The notes under the pieces: model-generated
Databases searched by the model: none
What the model saw: the letters and a program-made list of their open reading frames with translations, nothing else
Told to the model about the DNA's origin: nothing
Assembly: GCA_017642895.1 (NCBI GenBank)
Contig: JAEPON010000003.1
Coordinates: 62,001-126,000, forward strand
DNA: 64,000 nucleotides
Direction: 5' to 3'
DNA from: Roseitalea sp.
Lineage (GTDB): Bacteria; Pseudomonadota; Alphaproteobacteria; Rhizobiales; Rhizobiaceae
Position numbers and translations under genes: made by a program
Shown here: piece by piece, positions 46,515-54,495 of the stretch
How positions within the stretch are numbered: position 1 is the stretch's first letter
Layout: each line of letters begins with the position of its first letter

Positions 46515-47519
46515 TCAGACCGCTTGCGCAAGCGCCTTTTCGAGCCGTTTGAACGCGACATCGGCGCCGGGCAGGCCGAAGCGCAGCCAGGCGGCGTCCT
46601 TGTCGAAGGCGCGCACCCAGATGCGTGTATCGGCAAGCGCCTTGGCAATGGCCGGCGCGCGGTCGTGATTGGCGAGCACGAACAGGTCCGTTTGGCCGGT
46701 GATCGAAAAGCCGTGCCGTTCGAGAAGGCCCGTCAGCCGTTGCCGGTCGCGCATCAGTCGCGTGCGGGTCTCGGCGATCCAGGCAATGTCGCGCAGCGCC
46801 CGTCCGCCGATGTAAAGCGCCGGTCCGGGCACCGCCCATGGGCCGAGCAGACGACGCAGCCGCGCCATGTCGCCCTGCGGGCCGATCGCGAAGCCCAACC
46901 GGATGCCCGCAAGGCCGAAGAATTTACCGAAGGAGCGCAGCACGATCAGCCCTTCCGACCCGGTCTGCGGCACATAGGACGCTTCGGGCGCGACATCGGC
47001 GAAGGCTTCGTCGACGATCACCGTGCCGTTGCGCGCCAAAAGCGCCGCCACCGCTTCGCGGTCGGTTTCGCCGTCGCGCCGCGCCCCGTCGGGATTGTTG
47101 GGATTGCCGAAGACGACGCCGTCATAGCCGTCCTCATAGGAGGGGATCGCGCGCACCGTGCCCACCACGCGTTCCGGCGTTGCAAGGCACCAGTCATATT
47201 CGCCATAGGTCGGCGTGACGATGCCGATGCGCCGGTTGGTGCCGATCAGGTCGCCGAGCCGCTGGATGATCGCCTGTGTCCCCGGAGCGGCGACGATCGA
47301 CGCGCCCTCGGGCACGCCGTAATAAGCGCGCGCGGCATCGAGACAATAGTCTTCGAGACTGGCTTCGGGCAGCCTTTCCCACACTTCGGCGGGGATTGGC
47401 GGCACCGGCCATGGCACGGGGTTGATCCCGGTCGACAGATCGAGCCAATCGGCATGGACGCCGCCATGTTCGGCGACGGCCCGGTCGAGCGACCCGCCAT
47501 GGTGCGGAGGACGTGCCAT
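46515..47519 (-). CDS. cobC: Threonine-phosphate decarboxylase CobC
   Basis: 334 residues from ATG 47519, sharing one base with the cobB stop; a longer frame to 47600 is rejected. PLP fold-type I aminotransferase-like enzyme making (R)-1-amino-2-propanol phosphate for the nucleotide loop. Motifs: LDLSTGINPVPWP, GNPNNPDG, VDEAFAD and the PLP lysine in LRSFGKFFGLAGIRLG. (Called CobD in Salmonella; CobC in the Pseudomonas denitrificans scheme.). Confidence 0.93.
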   Translation of the reverse strand: MARPPHHGGSLDRAVAEHGGVHADWLDLSTGINPVPWPVPPIPAEVWERLPEASLEDYCLDAARAYYGVPEGASIVAAPGTQAIIQRLGDLIGTNRRIGIVTPTYGEYDWCLATPERVVGTVRAIPSYEDGYDGVVFGNPNNPDGARRDGETDREAVAALLARNGTVIVDEAFADVAPEASYVPQTGSEGLIVLRSFGKFFGLAGIRLGFAIGPQGDMARLRRLLGPWAVPGPALYIGGRALRDIAWIAETRTRLMRDRQRLTGLLERHGFSITGQTDLFVLANHDRAPAIAKALADTRIWVRAFDKDAAWLRFGLPGADVAFKRLEKALAQAV

Positions 47520-48838
47520 CAATCCACCCTGTCGATCACGTGGCACCACGACCCGGACACGGTGCCGACTCGGCGCCCATACTGCCCCAGATCGGCGCAC
47601 TGCGCATCGCGTACCGCAAAAAGCGCTTCTGTGTCACCTTCGCGCATGACGGTCGCATAGTGGAACTCGTGCGCGGTCAGCTTCATCGGCCAAGGCGCAC
47701 CCGGCAACGGATCAAGCCGGCGATAGCCCAGATGCCGCGTTCGCGTCGCAAAGCTGGTCTCGACGGGCAGAAAGCCCAGCATGGCCTGGTGCGCGCCGTC
47801 GGCATCGGTGAGTCCTTCGCCCAGAACCATGTAGCCGCCGCACTCGCCATAGATCACAGCGCCCCGGTCACGCGCGGCCTCCATGCCGATTTTGAACCGT
47901 GTTGCGCCGGCGATCGCCCCCGCATGCAGTTCCGGATAGCCGCCGGGCAGGAACACCGCATCCGCATCGGGCTCCGGCGCTTCGTCGGAAAGCGGCGAGA
48001 AGAAGGACAATTCCGCTCCCTGCCCGCGCCAACCGTCAAGCAGATGCGGATAGGCAAAGGCAAAGGCGACATCGCGGGCGATGGCGATGCGCTGGCCGAG
48101 CGGCGGAAGGCCGGAGACAGCGGCCAGTTCGCCTCTCTCATCCTGAGGCGCGAGCGCCGCGAGCCTCGAAGGACCAGGGAGGCAAGCCAGTGCCTCCAGA
48201 TCGCAACAACGCGCCATCACCATGCCTGCATGGGCGATGAACGGCTCGAGCGCCGCGTGCTCGCCCGCTTGTACGAGGCCCAGATGGCGCTCCGGCAAAG
48301 CCAGTCCCGTATCATGGGGCACGACGCCGAGCACCGGCACGTCGAGCGGATCGAGCGCCGCACGCAGCATCTTTTCGTGCCGCGGGCTGCCGACCCGGTT
48401 CAGGATCACACTGGCAAAGAGCAGATCGGGCCGGTGGCCGCGATAACCGGAAACCAGGGCGGCAATCGACTGTGCCATGCGCGAGGCATCGACGACAAAG
48501 ACGACCGGCAGGCCCAGAAGCGCGCCCAGATCGGCGGCCGAGCCCGTGCCGTCCGCCGCGCCATCGAACAGGCCCATCATCGCCTCGGTGACCAGAAGCC
48601 TGTCAGCGCCATGGCTGGCGGCGAGTGTCCGCAACAATGCAGGCCGCATCGCCCAGGGGTCGAGATTGATGCATGTCTCGCCGCTGGCCGCCGCATGGAA
48701 GGCGGGATCGATATAGTCCGGCCCGGCCTTGGCCGGCGCCAGCACATGGCCGGCATCGCGCAGCGCGCGCAGGAGGCCGAGCGTGACCACCGTCTTGCCG
48801 CTGCCCGAATGGGGCGCGGCGACGAGAAAACCGTTCAT
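47519..48838 (-). CDS. cobB: Cobyrinate a,c-diamide synthase CobB (CbiA)
   Basis: 439 residues. Amidates carboxylates a and c of (hydrogeno)cobyrinate using glutamine and ATP. N-terminal P-loop AAPHSGSGKTVVTLGLLRAL, KAGPDYIDPAFH, VTEAMMGLFDG; C-terminal class I glutaminase with YGECGGYMVLGEGL (catalytic Cys) and AHEFHYAT. Residues about 220-238 (LPGPSRLAALAPQDERGE) are encoded by a palindromic repeat inserted in frame at the joint between the synthetase and glutaminase domains. Overlaps cobA by four bases. Confidence 0.95.
   Translation of the reverse strand: MNGFLVAAPHSGSGKTVVTLGLLRALRDAGHVLAPAKAGPDYIDPAFHAAASGETCINLDPWAMRPALLRTLAASHGADRLLVTEAMMGLFDGAADGTGSAADLGALLGLPVVFVVDASRMAQSIAALVSGYRGHRPDLLFASVILNRVGSPRHEKMLRAALDPLDVPVLGVVPHDTGLALPERHLGLVQAGEHAALEPFIAHAGMVMARCCDLEALACLPGPSRLAALAPQDERGELAAVSGLPPLGQRIAIARDVAFAFAYPHLLDGWRGQGAELSFFSPLSDEAPEPDADAVFLPGGYPELHAGAIAGATRFKIGMEAARDRGAVIYGECGGYMVLGEGLTDADGAHQAMLGFLPVETSFATRTRHLGYRRLDPLPGAPWPMKLTAHEFHYATVMREGDTEALFAVRDAQCADLGQYGRRVGTVSGSWCHVIDRVD
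48135..48182. repeat. Palindromic repeat captured in frame inside cobB
   Basis: CTCATCCTGAGGC on the left and GCCTCGAAGGACCAG on the right are imperfect inverse copies, with an inner GGCGC-GA-GCGCC stem. The reverse strand reads like the widespread rhizobial TCCTTCGAGGCTCGC...CCTCAGGATGAG intergenic element. It occupies codons about 220-238 of cobB without breaking the frame. Confidence 0.7.
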
Positions 48839-49698
48839 CCCGTCTGGTCCCGGCGGCGCGCGCCCAAAGGGTCGGGATCGAGCACACGGCCCGCTGTCAG
48901 CGCGCCCAGCCAGTCAAGCCCCGAGCGCAGCCGCACCACCTCGCCGATGACGACGATCGCCGGCGGTTCCAGCCCCGATGCGGCGACATCGGCCTCGGCG
49001 CGCGCAAGCGTGGTCTCCAGCACCTGCTGCCGGTCGGTCGCCGCGTTGCAGACGAATGCGACCGGTTCTTCGGGCGCGCGGCCTTCCGCGATCAGCCGGC
49101 CGGCGATCGCGCCGATGTGCTTCATCGCCATATACATGACGATGACTGGCGATCCCCTGGCGACATGGTGCCAATCGATCGCATCGGGCATCACGCCGCC
49201 CGAATCATGGCCGGTCAGGAAAGTCACCGCATGGTTGGTGTCGCGATGGGTCGCCGGAATGCCGGCATAGGCGAGCCCGCCAATGCCCGCCGTCACGCCC
49301 GGCACGACACGGAACGGCACGCCATGGGCGGCGAGCGTCAGCGCCTCTTCGCCGCCGCGCCCGAAGACGAACGGATCGCCGCCCTTGAGCCGCAGCACGC
49401 GCTGGCCCGCGCGCGCCAGTTCGACCAGGCGCAGGGAGATGTCGCGCTGTTTGGCGGACGGCTTGCCGCCGCGTTTGCCCGCATATTCGAGCGCTGAGCC
49501 CGGCCGCGCCAGTTCAAGGCACCGCCGATCGACCAGCGCGTCATGCACGATCACATCGGCGTTCCGCAGCGCGTGCGCCGCATGAAGCGTCAAAAGCCCG
49601 GGATCGCCGGGCCCTGCGCCGACAAGCCAGACATGGCCGGGAACGAAGTCCGGTGCCGTCTCGGGCCCTGTGCCCTGCGGTGCGAAGAGGTCGGTCAT
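48835..49698 (-). CDS. cobA: Uroporphyrinogen-III C-methyltransferase CobA
   Basis: 287 residues. SUMT makes precorrin-2 from uroporphyrinogen III with two SAM. Motifs: VWLVGAGPGDPGLLTLHAAHAL, VIVHDALVDRRCLELA, VLRLKGGDPFVFGRGGEEALTLAAHGVPFRVVPGVTAG (split across strands of the sheet), and PVIVMYMAMKHIGAI. No CysG dehydrogenase/chelatase domain. First gene of the minus-strand run; divergent from cbiD across only 61 bases. Confidence 0.95.
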   Translation of the reverse strand: MTDLFAPQGTGPETAPDFVPGHVWLVGAGPGDPGLLTLHAAHALRNADVIVHDALVDRRCLELARPGSALEYAGKRGGKPSAKQRDISLRLVELARAGQRVLRLKGGDPFVFGRGGEEALTLAAHGVPFRVVPGVTAGIGGLAYAGIPATHRDTNHAVTFLTGHDSGGVMPDAIDWHHVARGSPVIVMYMAMKHIGAIAGRLIAEGRAPEEPVAFVCNAATDRQQVLETTLARAEADVAASGLEPPAIVVIGEVVRLRSGLDWLGALTAGRVLDPDPLGARRRDQTG

Positions 49699-49707
49699 CG
49701 GCGGCAG

Positions 49708-49728
49708 GTCATCTTCAAGTCATCTTCA
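49708..49728. promoter_or_regulatory. Tandem 10-mer in the cobA/cbiD divergent promoter region
   Basis: GTCATCTTCA occurs at 49708-49717 and again at 49719-49728, an 11-base period that places both copies on the same DNA face. The whole divergent gap is 61 bases, too short for a cobalamin riboswitch on either side, so a protein-bound site is one possibility. It may also be coincidental slippage. Confidence 0.35.
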
Positions 49729-49759
49729 TGTCGCGTCACCCCTCACCTATAAGGCAGCG

Positions 49760-50887
49760 ATGAGCGCCACGCCACCACCTCAGGCAGAGCCCGACGCCGG
49801 AGCGCGCAAGCCCGGCGGTCCGCTGCGGCGCGGCTGGACCACCGGCGCCTGCGCGACGGCTGCCACCAAGGCCGGGTTGACCGCATTGTTGACCGGCGAC
49901 TTCCCGGACCCGGTGACGATCACCCTTCCCAAGGGCGAAACGCCGGCCTTTGTGCTCACCCACGAACGCATCGGCGACGGCTTCGCCGAGGCGGGCATCA
50001 TCAAGGATGCGGGCGATGATCCGGACGTGACCCATGGCGCCATGGTGATCGCGCGCGTCGAACGGGGCAAGCCGGAAAGCGGCATCGCCTTTCATGCCGG
50101 CGACGGGGTCGGCACGGTGACGAAACCCGGCCTGCCGATCGAACCGGGGCAAGCGGCCATCAACCCGGTACCGCGCCGGATGATGAGCGCTGTGATCGAT
50201 GAAGTGTGCGCCGAGCACGGCGTTGCGCCTGACATCGCGGTGACGATCTCGGTGCCCGGCGGCGCCGCGATCGCCGAGAAGACATGGAACCCGCGCCTCG
50301 GCATCGTCGGCGGCATATCGATCCTCGGCACGACAGGGATCGTCCACCCCTTCTCCTGCGCGGCCTGGATACACTCAATCCATCGCGGCATCGACGTGGC
50401 GCGCGCCGCCGGGCTCGACCATGTGCTCGGTTCCACCGGCTCAACCTCCGAAGCTGCCGCGCAGGCCCTTTACGACCTGCCCGAGATCGCGCTGCTCGAC
50501 ATGGGCGATTTCGCCGGCGGACTTTTGAAATATCTGCGCGCGCATCCCGTGCCGAAACTGACCATCGCCGGCGGTTTTGCGAAGATCACCAAGCTGGCCC
50601 AGGGCGCGCTCGATTTGCATTCGGCGCGCAGCCAGGTCGACATGGCGTTTCTCGCCGATCTTGCGGGACACCGCTTGAATCAGGACATGAAGGCGCGGAT
50701 TCTGTCCGCCAACACCGCTGCGCAAGTGCTTGAAATCATGAACGATGCGGACATCGACATTGCTGCGGACGTCGCCCGTCGGGCCTTGGCCGCCGTCAAC
50801 GTCACCCTGCGCGACGCACCGGTCGATGCCGAGATCATCATCGTCAATCGCAAGGGCGCGATCATCGCGCGCACGGGGTTTTCGTGA
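49760..50887 (+). CDS. cbiD: Cobalt-precorrin-5B C1-methyltransferase CbiD
   Basis: 375 residues from ATG 49760 (AAGG upstream). CbiD signature: LRRGWTTGACATAATKAGLTALLTG at the N-terminus, GDGVGTVTKPGLPIEPGQAAINPVPRRMM, NPRLGIVGGISILGTTGIVHPFS and GGFAKITKLAQGALDLHSARSQVDM. It methylates C-1 in the cobalt-early route, replacing CobF of the classical aerobic pathway. Overlaps cobK (GTGA). Confidence 0.96.
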   Translation: MSATPPPQAEPDAGARKPGGPLRRGWTTGACATAATKAGLTALLTGDFPDPVTITLPKGETPAFVLTHERIGDGFAEAGIIKDAGDDPDVTHGAMVIARVERGKPESGIAFHAGDGVGTVTKPGLPIEPGQAAINPVPRRMMSAVIDEVCAEHGVAPDIAVTISVPGGAAIAEKTWNPRLGIVGGISILGTTGIVHPFSCAAWIHSIHRGIDVARAAGLDHVLGSTGSTSEAAAQALYDLPEIALLDMGDFAGGLLKYLRAHPVPKLTIAGGFAKITKLAQGALDLHSARSQVDMAFLADLAGHRLNQDMKARILSANTAAQVLEIMNDADIDIAADVARRALAAVNVTLRDAPVDAEIIIVNRKGAIIARTGFS

Positions 50888-51561
50888 CGCAGACCGTGCT
50901 CATTCTGGGCGGCACACGCGAAGCGGTGGCCATCGCCAAGGGATTGACGGGCCAGCATCCGGGCTGGCGCATCATCACTTCGCTGGCGGGCCGGACGGCC
51001 GAGCCCGCACCAGTCACCGGGGAGACGCGCATCGGCGGCTTTGGCGGTGTCGCAGGCCTTGCCGATTATCTGCGCGACGAGGGAATCACACGGCTGATCG
51101 ACGCCACGCACCCCTATGCGCGCCGGATATCGGCAAACGCGACCGAAGCCGCAGCCCTGGCCGGCGTGCCGCTGGATGTTCGCACGCGCCCGCCATGGAC
51201 CCGGCGGCAGGGCGACGATTGGCAAGAGGTGGCGTCGGAAGCCGACGCCGCGGCAGCGATCCCGAACGGCGCGCGCGTCTTCCTGGCGCTCGGGCGCCAG
51301 CATCTTGCGCCGTTTGAGGCGCGCGATGATGTCTTTTTCATCGTGCGGATGGTGGATTCCCCGGCCGCGCCGCTGCCAATGGCAAACCACGCGGTGATTG
51401 TCGGCAAGCCGGGTGATTCAATGGCCGAGGCGCAGATGCTGCGCGCCCACGCCGTCACCTGCATCGTCTGCCGCAACTCGGGCGGCGACGGCGCCTATGG
51501 CAAGATCGAGGCCGCCCGCGCCCTCGGCATCCCGGTCATCATGATCGCCCGCCCCGACTGA
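50884..51561 (+). CDS. cobK: Precorrin-6A reductase CobK (CbiJ)
   Basis: 225 residues, GTG start overlapping the cbiD stop. NAD(P)H-dependent reductase of (cobalt-)precorrin-6A. Motifs: VLILGGTREAVAIAKGL, SLAGRTAEPAP, GGVAGLADYLRDEGITRLIDATHPYARRISANA and the C-terminal SGGDGAYGKIEAARALGIPVIMIARP. Forms a two-gene plus-strand operon with cbiD inside the largely minus-strand cobalamin region. Confidence 0.95.
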   Translation: MTQTVLILGGTREAVAIAKGLTGQHPGWRIITSLAGRTAEPAPVTGETRIGGFGGVAGLADYLRDEGITRLIDATHPYARRISANATEAAALAGVPLDVRTRPPWTRRQGDDWQEVASEADAAAAIPNGARVFLALGRQHLAPFEARDDVFFIVRMVDSPAAPLPMANHAVIVGKPGDSMAEAQMLRAHAVTCIVCRNSGGDGAYGKIEAARALGIPVIMIARPD

Positions 51562-51623
51562 TCGAACACCAGATCACCGCACGCTTTCCGCGCCGTGGCG
51601 GCAACGACCCGAGCGGCTCTTGC

Positions 51624-51667
51624 ATGTATTTAGCATTTATGTTAATTAACGAATATGCTAAATACAT
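51624..51667. promoter_or_regulatory. Perfect 13-bp inverted repeat overlapping the ArsR start codon
   Basis: ATGTATTTAGCAT (51624-51636) and ATGCTAAATACAT (51655-51667) are exact inverse copies separated by 18 AT-rich bases that include TTAATTAA. The right arm is also the first 13 bases of the regulator reading frame. This is the expected design of an autoregulatory ArsR operator. There is no Shine-Dalgarno sequence before the ATG, so a leaderless transcript starting within the palindrome is possible. Confidence 0.7.
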
Positions 51668-52035
51668 CCGATGCCCAAATGCTCGACGCAACCTTCGCCG
51701 CGCTGGCCGACCCGACCCGGCGGGCGGTCCTTGCGCAACTGGCCGACAAGGGCGAGGCCACCGTCACCGAACTGGCCGAACCGTTCGACATCTCCCTGCC
51801 CGGCTTTTCGCGCCACCTGAAGGTGCTGGAAAAGGCCGGCCTGATCGAACGCTCGCGCCAGGCCCAATTCCGTCCCTGCACGCTCAATCCGGAGCCGCTG
51901 AAAGAAGCGTCCGACTGGCTCGCTGACTATCGCAAGCTCTGGGAGGCGCGCTTTGACCGGCTCGATGCGTTGCTCGCCGAACTCCAATCCAGTCCGACCC
52001 CCGACGCGAAGGATGGTGGCGATGAAAAAGGCTGA
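51655..52035 (+). CDS. ArsR-family transcriptional regulator paired with SRPBCC proteins
   Basis: 126 residues from ATG 51655; ATG 51679 is the alternative. Winged helix: MLDATFAALADPTRRAVLAQLADKGEATVTELAEPFDISLPGFSRHLKVLEKAGLIERSRQ. It lacks the CxC metal-binding motif of ArsR/CadC proper, as is normal for the ArsR subgroup encoded next to AHSA1/SRPBCC proteins. Probable repressor of the five-gene cassette that follows; overlaps the next gene by 14 bases. Confidence 0.9.
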   Translation: MLNTSDAQMLDATFAALADPTRRAVLAQLADKGEATVTELAEPFDISLPGFSRHLKVLEKAGLIERSRQAQFRPCTLNPEPLKEASDWLADYRKLWEARFDRLDALLAELQSSPTPDAKDGGDEKG

Positions 52036-52957
52036 AACCGAAATCGAAGCGCCCGAAGACGCGCCCCTGATCATCGTCCGACGCCGGTTCAGGGCGCCGC
52101 CGGAACTGGTCTTTCGCGCCTGGACCGATACGGAACTTCTGCGTCAATGGTGGCTCGGGCCCGAGGGCATGGTGATGATCCGCTGCGAAATCGATGCGCG
52201 CACGGGCGGCACCTGGCGCATGGAGCAACAAGACCGGGACGGCAATGTCTACGCCTTTTACGGCGAGTATCTCGATTTCGACCCGCCGCGCGGGTTCAGC
52301 CAGACCTTTCGCATGGATATGGACGGACTGCGCGACCCGCCGATCAAGGAGACGCTGGCGTTCGCCGAAGACGGCGACGGCACGCTGGTGACGGCCCGGT
52401 CGCTCTGCCCGTCGATGGAAGCGCGCACCGGCATGATGGCCTCGGGCATGGAAGAGGGCATGAACGCCAGCTTCGCCCGCCTGGTCGATGTGCTTGCCAG
52501 CGAAAGCGGCGCCGACGCGTTCACCATCGACCGGGTGTTCGACGCACCGGTCGATCTGGTCTGGCAATGCTTCACCCGCACGGAGCATGTCGAACGATGG
52601 ATGGTGCCGGACGGTTTCGAAATCGTCGAACAGCAGGCCGATCTGACTGTCGGCGGGACATGGCAAACGCATATGCGCCACCCCGACCAAGGCGACTGGC
52701 ATGTCGGCGGCACCTACCGAAAGATCGACGCCAACCGGTGGCTCGTCTTCACCCACAAATGGACCGATACGCCGAACGGTCCGGGGGATGAAACGCTCGT
52801 CACCATCGAATTCGCGGACAGGGGCGACAGGACCCATATGCGCTTCACGCACGACGGATTTGCCGACCGCAGCACGCGCGACGGCCATCGCGGCGGCTGG
52901 CTGGAAACACTGGCCCATCTCGAAGACCATCTGGCAACGCTTGCGGAGGCCGCGTGA
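52022..52957 (+). CDS. SRPBCC/AHSA1 protein with two tandem domains
   Basis: 311 residues from ATG 52022 (52013 and 51953 are in-frame alternatives). Two START/Bet v1-like (AHSA1-type) domains in tandem: the first begins VRRRFRAPPELVFRAWTDTELLRQWWLGPEGM and the second IDRVFDAPVDLVWQCFTRTEHVERWMVPDGF; each ends in a long helix (ASFARLVDVLA; GWLETLAHLEDHLATLAE). These hydrophobic-cavity proteins bind lipids or small hydrophobic ligands, or act as Hsp90-activator-like factors. No ligand can be inferred. Confidence 0.85.
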   Translation: MKKAETEIEAPEDAPLIIVRRRFRAPPELVFRAWTDTELLRQWWLGPEGMVMIRCEIDARTGGTWRMEQQDRDGNVYAFYGEYLDFDPPRGFSQTFRMDMDGLRDPPIKETLAFAEDGDGTLVTARSLCPSMEARTGMMASGMEEGMNASFARLVDVLASESGADAFTIDRVFDAPVDLVWQCFTRTEHVERWMVPDGFEIVEQQADLTVGGTWQTHMRHPDQGDWHVGGTYRKIDANRWLVFTHKWTDTPNGPGDETLVTIEFADRGDRTHMRFTHDGFADRSTRDGHRGGWLETLAHLEDHLATLAEAA

Positions 52958-53436
52958 TGACCGTCGCTCACGAAAAAATCGAGATCGAGCGCGCTTTCGA
53001 CGCGCCGGTCGCCTTGGTCTGGCGCGCCTGGACCGACCCCGCGCTGCGCGAGCGCTGGCAAAACCCTTCCTCCACCTGGACGATGATGTTCGAAAATTAC
53101 GATCTACGGTCCGGCGGCACGGAGGTCTGCCATTGCGGACCGGGCGACGAGATGACGGTACACTTCACCTCCCACTATCCCGAAGTGGTGCCCGAAAAGC
53201 GCATCGTCTTCACCACCATCACCGCCGACGATCAGCATGTCGCCTCGGTCGCGGCGACCAGCGTCGAGTTTGAAGAGGATGGCGGCACGACCATCATGCA
53301 CTTTGTCGAATCGATCGCCTTCATCGACGGGCGCGAAACGCTCGCCGACCGGACCATGGGCACCGAGGCGTCCATCGACAAGCTGGCCGAGGTGATCGAA
53401 GCCGAAACCGCAAGGGAACCGCACGATGCCGGCTGA
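52957..53436 (+). CDS. SRPBCC/AHSA1 protein, single domain
   Basis: 159 residues from ATG 52957 (TGATG junction with the previous stop; GTG 52954 is also possible). One AHSA1-type domain: IEIERAFDAPVALVWRAWTDPALRERWQNPSSTWTM through FVESIAFIDGRETLADRTMGTEASIDKLAEVIEAE. Third of four such domains in a row; overlaps the next gene by 11 bases. Confidence 0.85.
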   Translation: MTVAHEKIEIERAFDAPVALVWRAWTDPALRERWQNPSSTWTMMFENYDLRSGGTEVCHCGPGDEMTVHFTSHYPEVVPEKRIVFTTITADDQHVASVAATSVEFEEDGGTTIMHFVESIAFIDGRETLADRTMGTEASIDKLAEVIEAETAREPHDAG

Positions 53437-53965
53437 AACGATCCTCGAAACGCCCGGCAGCGACATTGTGCTGGTCCGCGAGTTCGACGCGCCGCCGGAG
53501 GTGCTGTGGCGCGTTTGGACAGAGGCAGACCTGCTCGCCCGCTGGTTCGGGCCGGAGGGCTTCACCAATCATGATTGCGTGGTTGAACCCAGGGTCGGCG
53601 GCCGCTGGCAGGCGATCATGCGCGGGCCCAAGGGCACCGAGTTCGATCAGGACTATCCGATCAAATCGACGATTGTTGCGCTCGATCCGCCACACCGGCT
53701 GGTCGCGGCCGGTGGCAGCGAGGAATATCCGGACGATTGGATGGACCAGTACAACAGCTTCATGGCCGCCGAGCGGGAAACAAGCGTCAACATCGTGATG
53801 GAGGTGACGCTTGACCCCCTCCCCGGAGGTCGAACCCGCCAGACCATGCGCCAGACATTCAAGTCGCCCGAAGCACGCGACGCGGCGTTGAAGATGGGCG
53901 CCGAGCAGGGCTGGAACGGCAGCTTCACCAAGCTGGATGGACTGCTCGAAACCCTGCCGAGGTGA
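53426..53965 (+). CDS. SRPBCC/AHSA1 protein, single domain
   Basis: 179 residues. AHSA1-type domain starting IVLVREFDAPPEVLWRVWTEADLLARWFGPEGF and ending in the helix GAEQGWNGSFTKLDGLLETL, which is the standard closing segment of the family. Part of the ArsR cassette; 26 bases before the VOC gene. Confidence 0.87.
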   Translation: MPAETILETPGSDIVLVREFDAPPEVLWRVWTEADLLARWFGPEGFTNHDCVVEPRVGGRWQAIMRGPKGTEFDQDYPIKSTIVALDPPHRLVAAGGSEEYPDDWMDQYNSFMAAERETSVNIVMEVTLDPLPGGRTRQTMRQTFKSPEARDAALKMGAEQGWNGSFTKLDGLLETLPR

Positions 53966-53991
53966 TGCATGCGCAAACAAGGAGGCCGACG

Positions 53992-54474
53992 ATGAGCAAA
54001 ATACCCGCCAGCAGGATTTGCCTGATGTTCGACGGCCAGGCCGAGCAAGCCGCGCGCTTTTATGCGGAGACCTTTCCCGACAGCGCGGTCGGCACAATCC
54101 AGCGCGCGCCAAGCGACAACCCGTCAGGCAGTGAAGGCGATGTCCTGGTGGTCGAATTCACCGTGCTCGGCATCCCGTGCATCGGTGTCAATGGCGGCCC
54201 CCATTTCAAGCATGGCGAAGCGTTCTCCTTCCAGATCGCCACATCAAATCAGCGGGAAACCGACCGCTACTGGAACGCGATCGTCGGCAATAGCGGCGAT
54301 GAGAGCATGTGCGGCTGGTGCACCGACAGATGGGGCGTTTCCTGGCAGATCACCCCGCGCACCCTGTCCGAGGCGATGGCGAATGGCGGGGCGGAAGCCA
54401 AGCGGGCCTTCGACGCGATGTTGCAGATGAAGAAGATCGATGTCGCCGCGATCGACGCCGCCCGGCGCGGTTGA
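53992..54474 (+). CDS. VOC superfamily protein (PhnB/3-demethylubiquinone-like)
   Basis: 160 residues from ATG 53992, with a strong AAGGAGG (53979-53985). Glyoxalase/VOC fold of the PhnB type: RICLMFDGQAEQAARFYAETFPDSAVG, VEFTVLGIPCIGVNGGPHFKHGEAFSFQI and CGWCTDRWGVSWQITPRTL. PhnB-like proteins are recurrent neighbours of ArsR-SRPBCC pairs. Enzymatic activity unknown; the metal-binding His/Glu set of true glyoxalases is incomplete. Confidence 0.85.
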   Translation: MSKIPASRICLMFDGQAEQAARFYAETFPDSAVGTIQRAPSDNPSGSEGDVLVVEFTVLGIPCIGVNGGPHFKHGEAFSFQIATSNQRETDRYWNAIVGNSGDESMCGWCTDRWGVSWQITPRTLSEAMANGGAEAKRAFDAMLQMKKIDVAAIDAARRG

Positions 54475-54495
54475 GCCAGGGCAGGCGAGAGCCGA

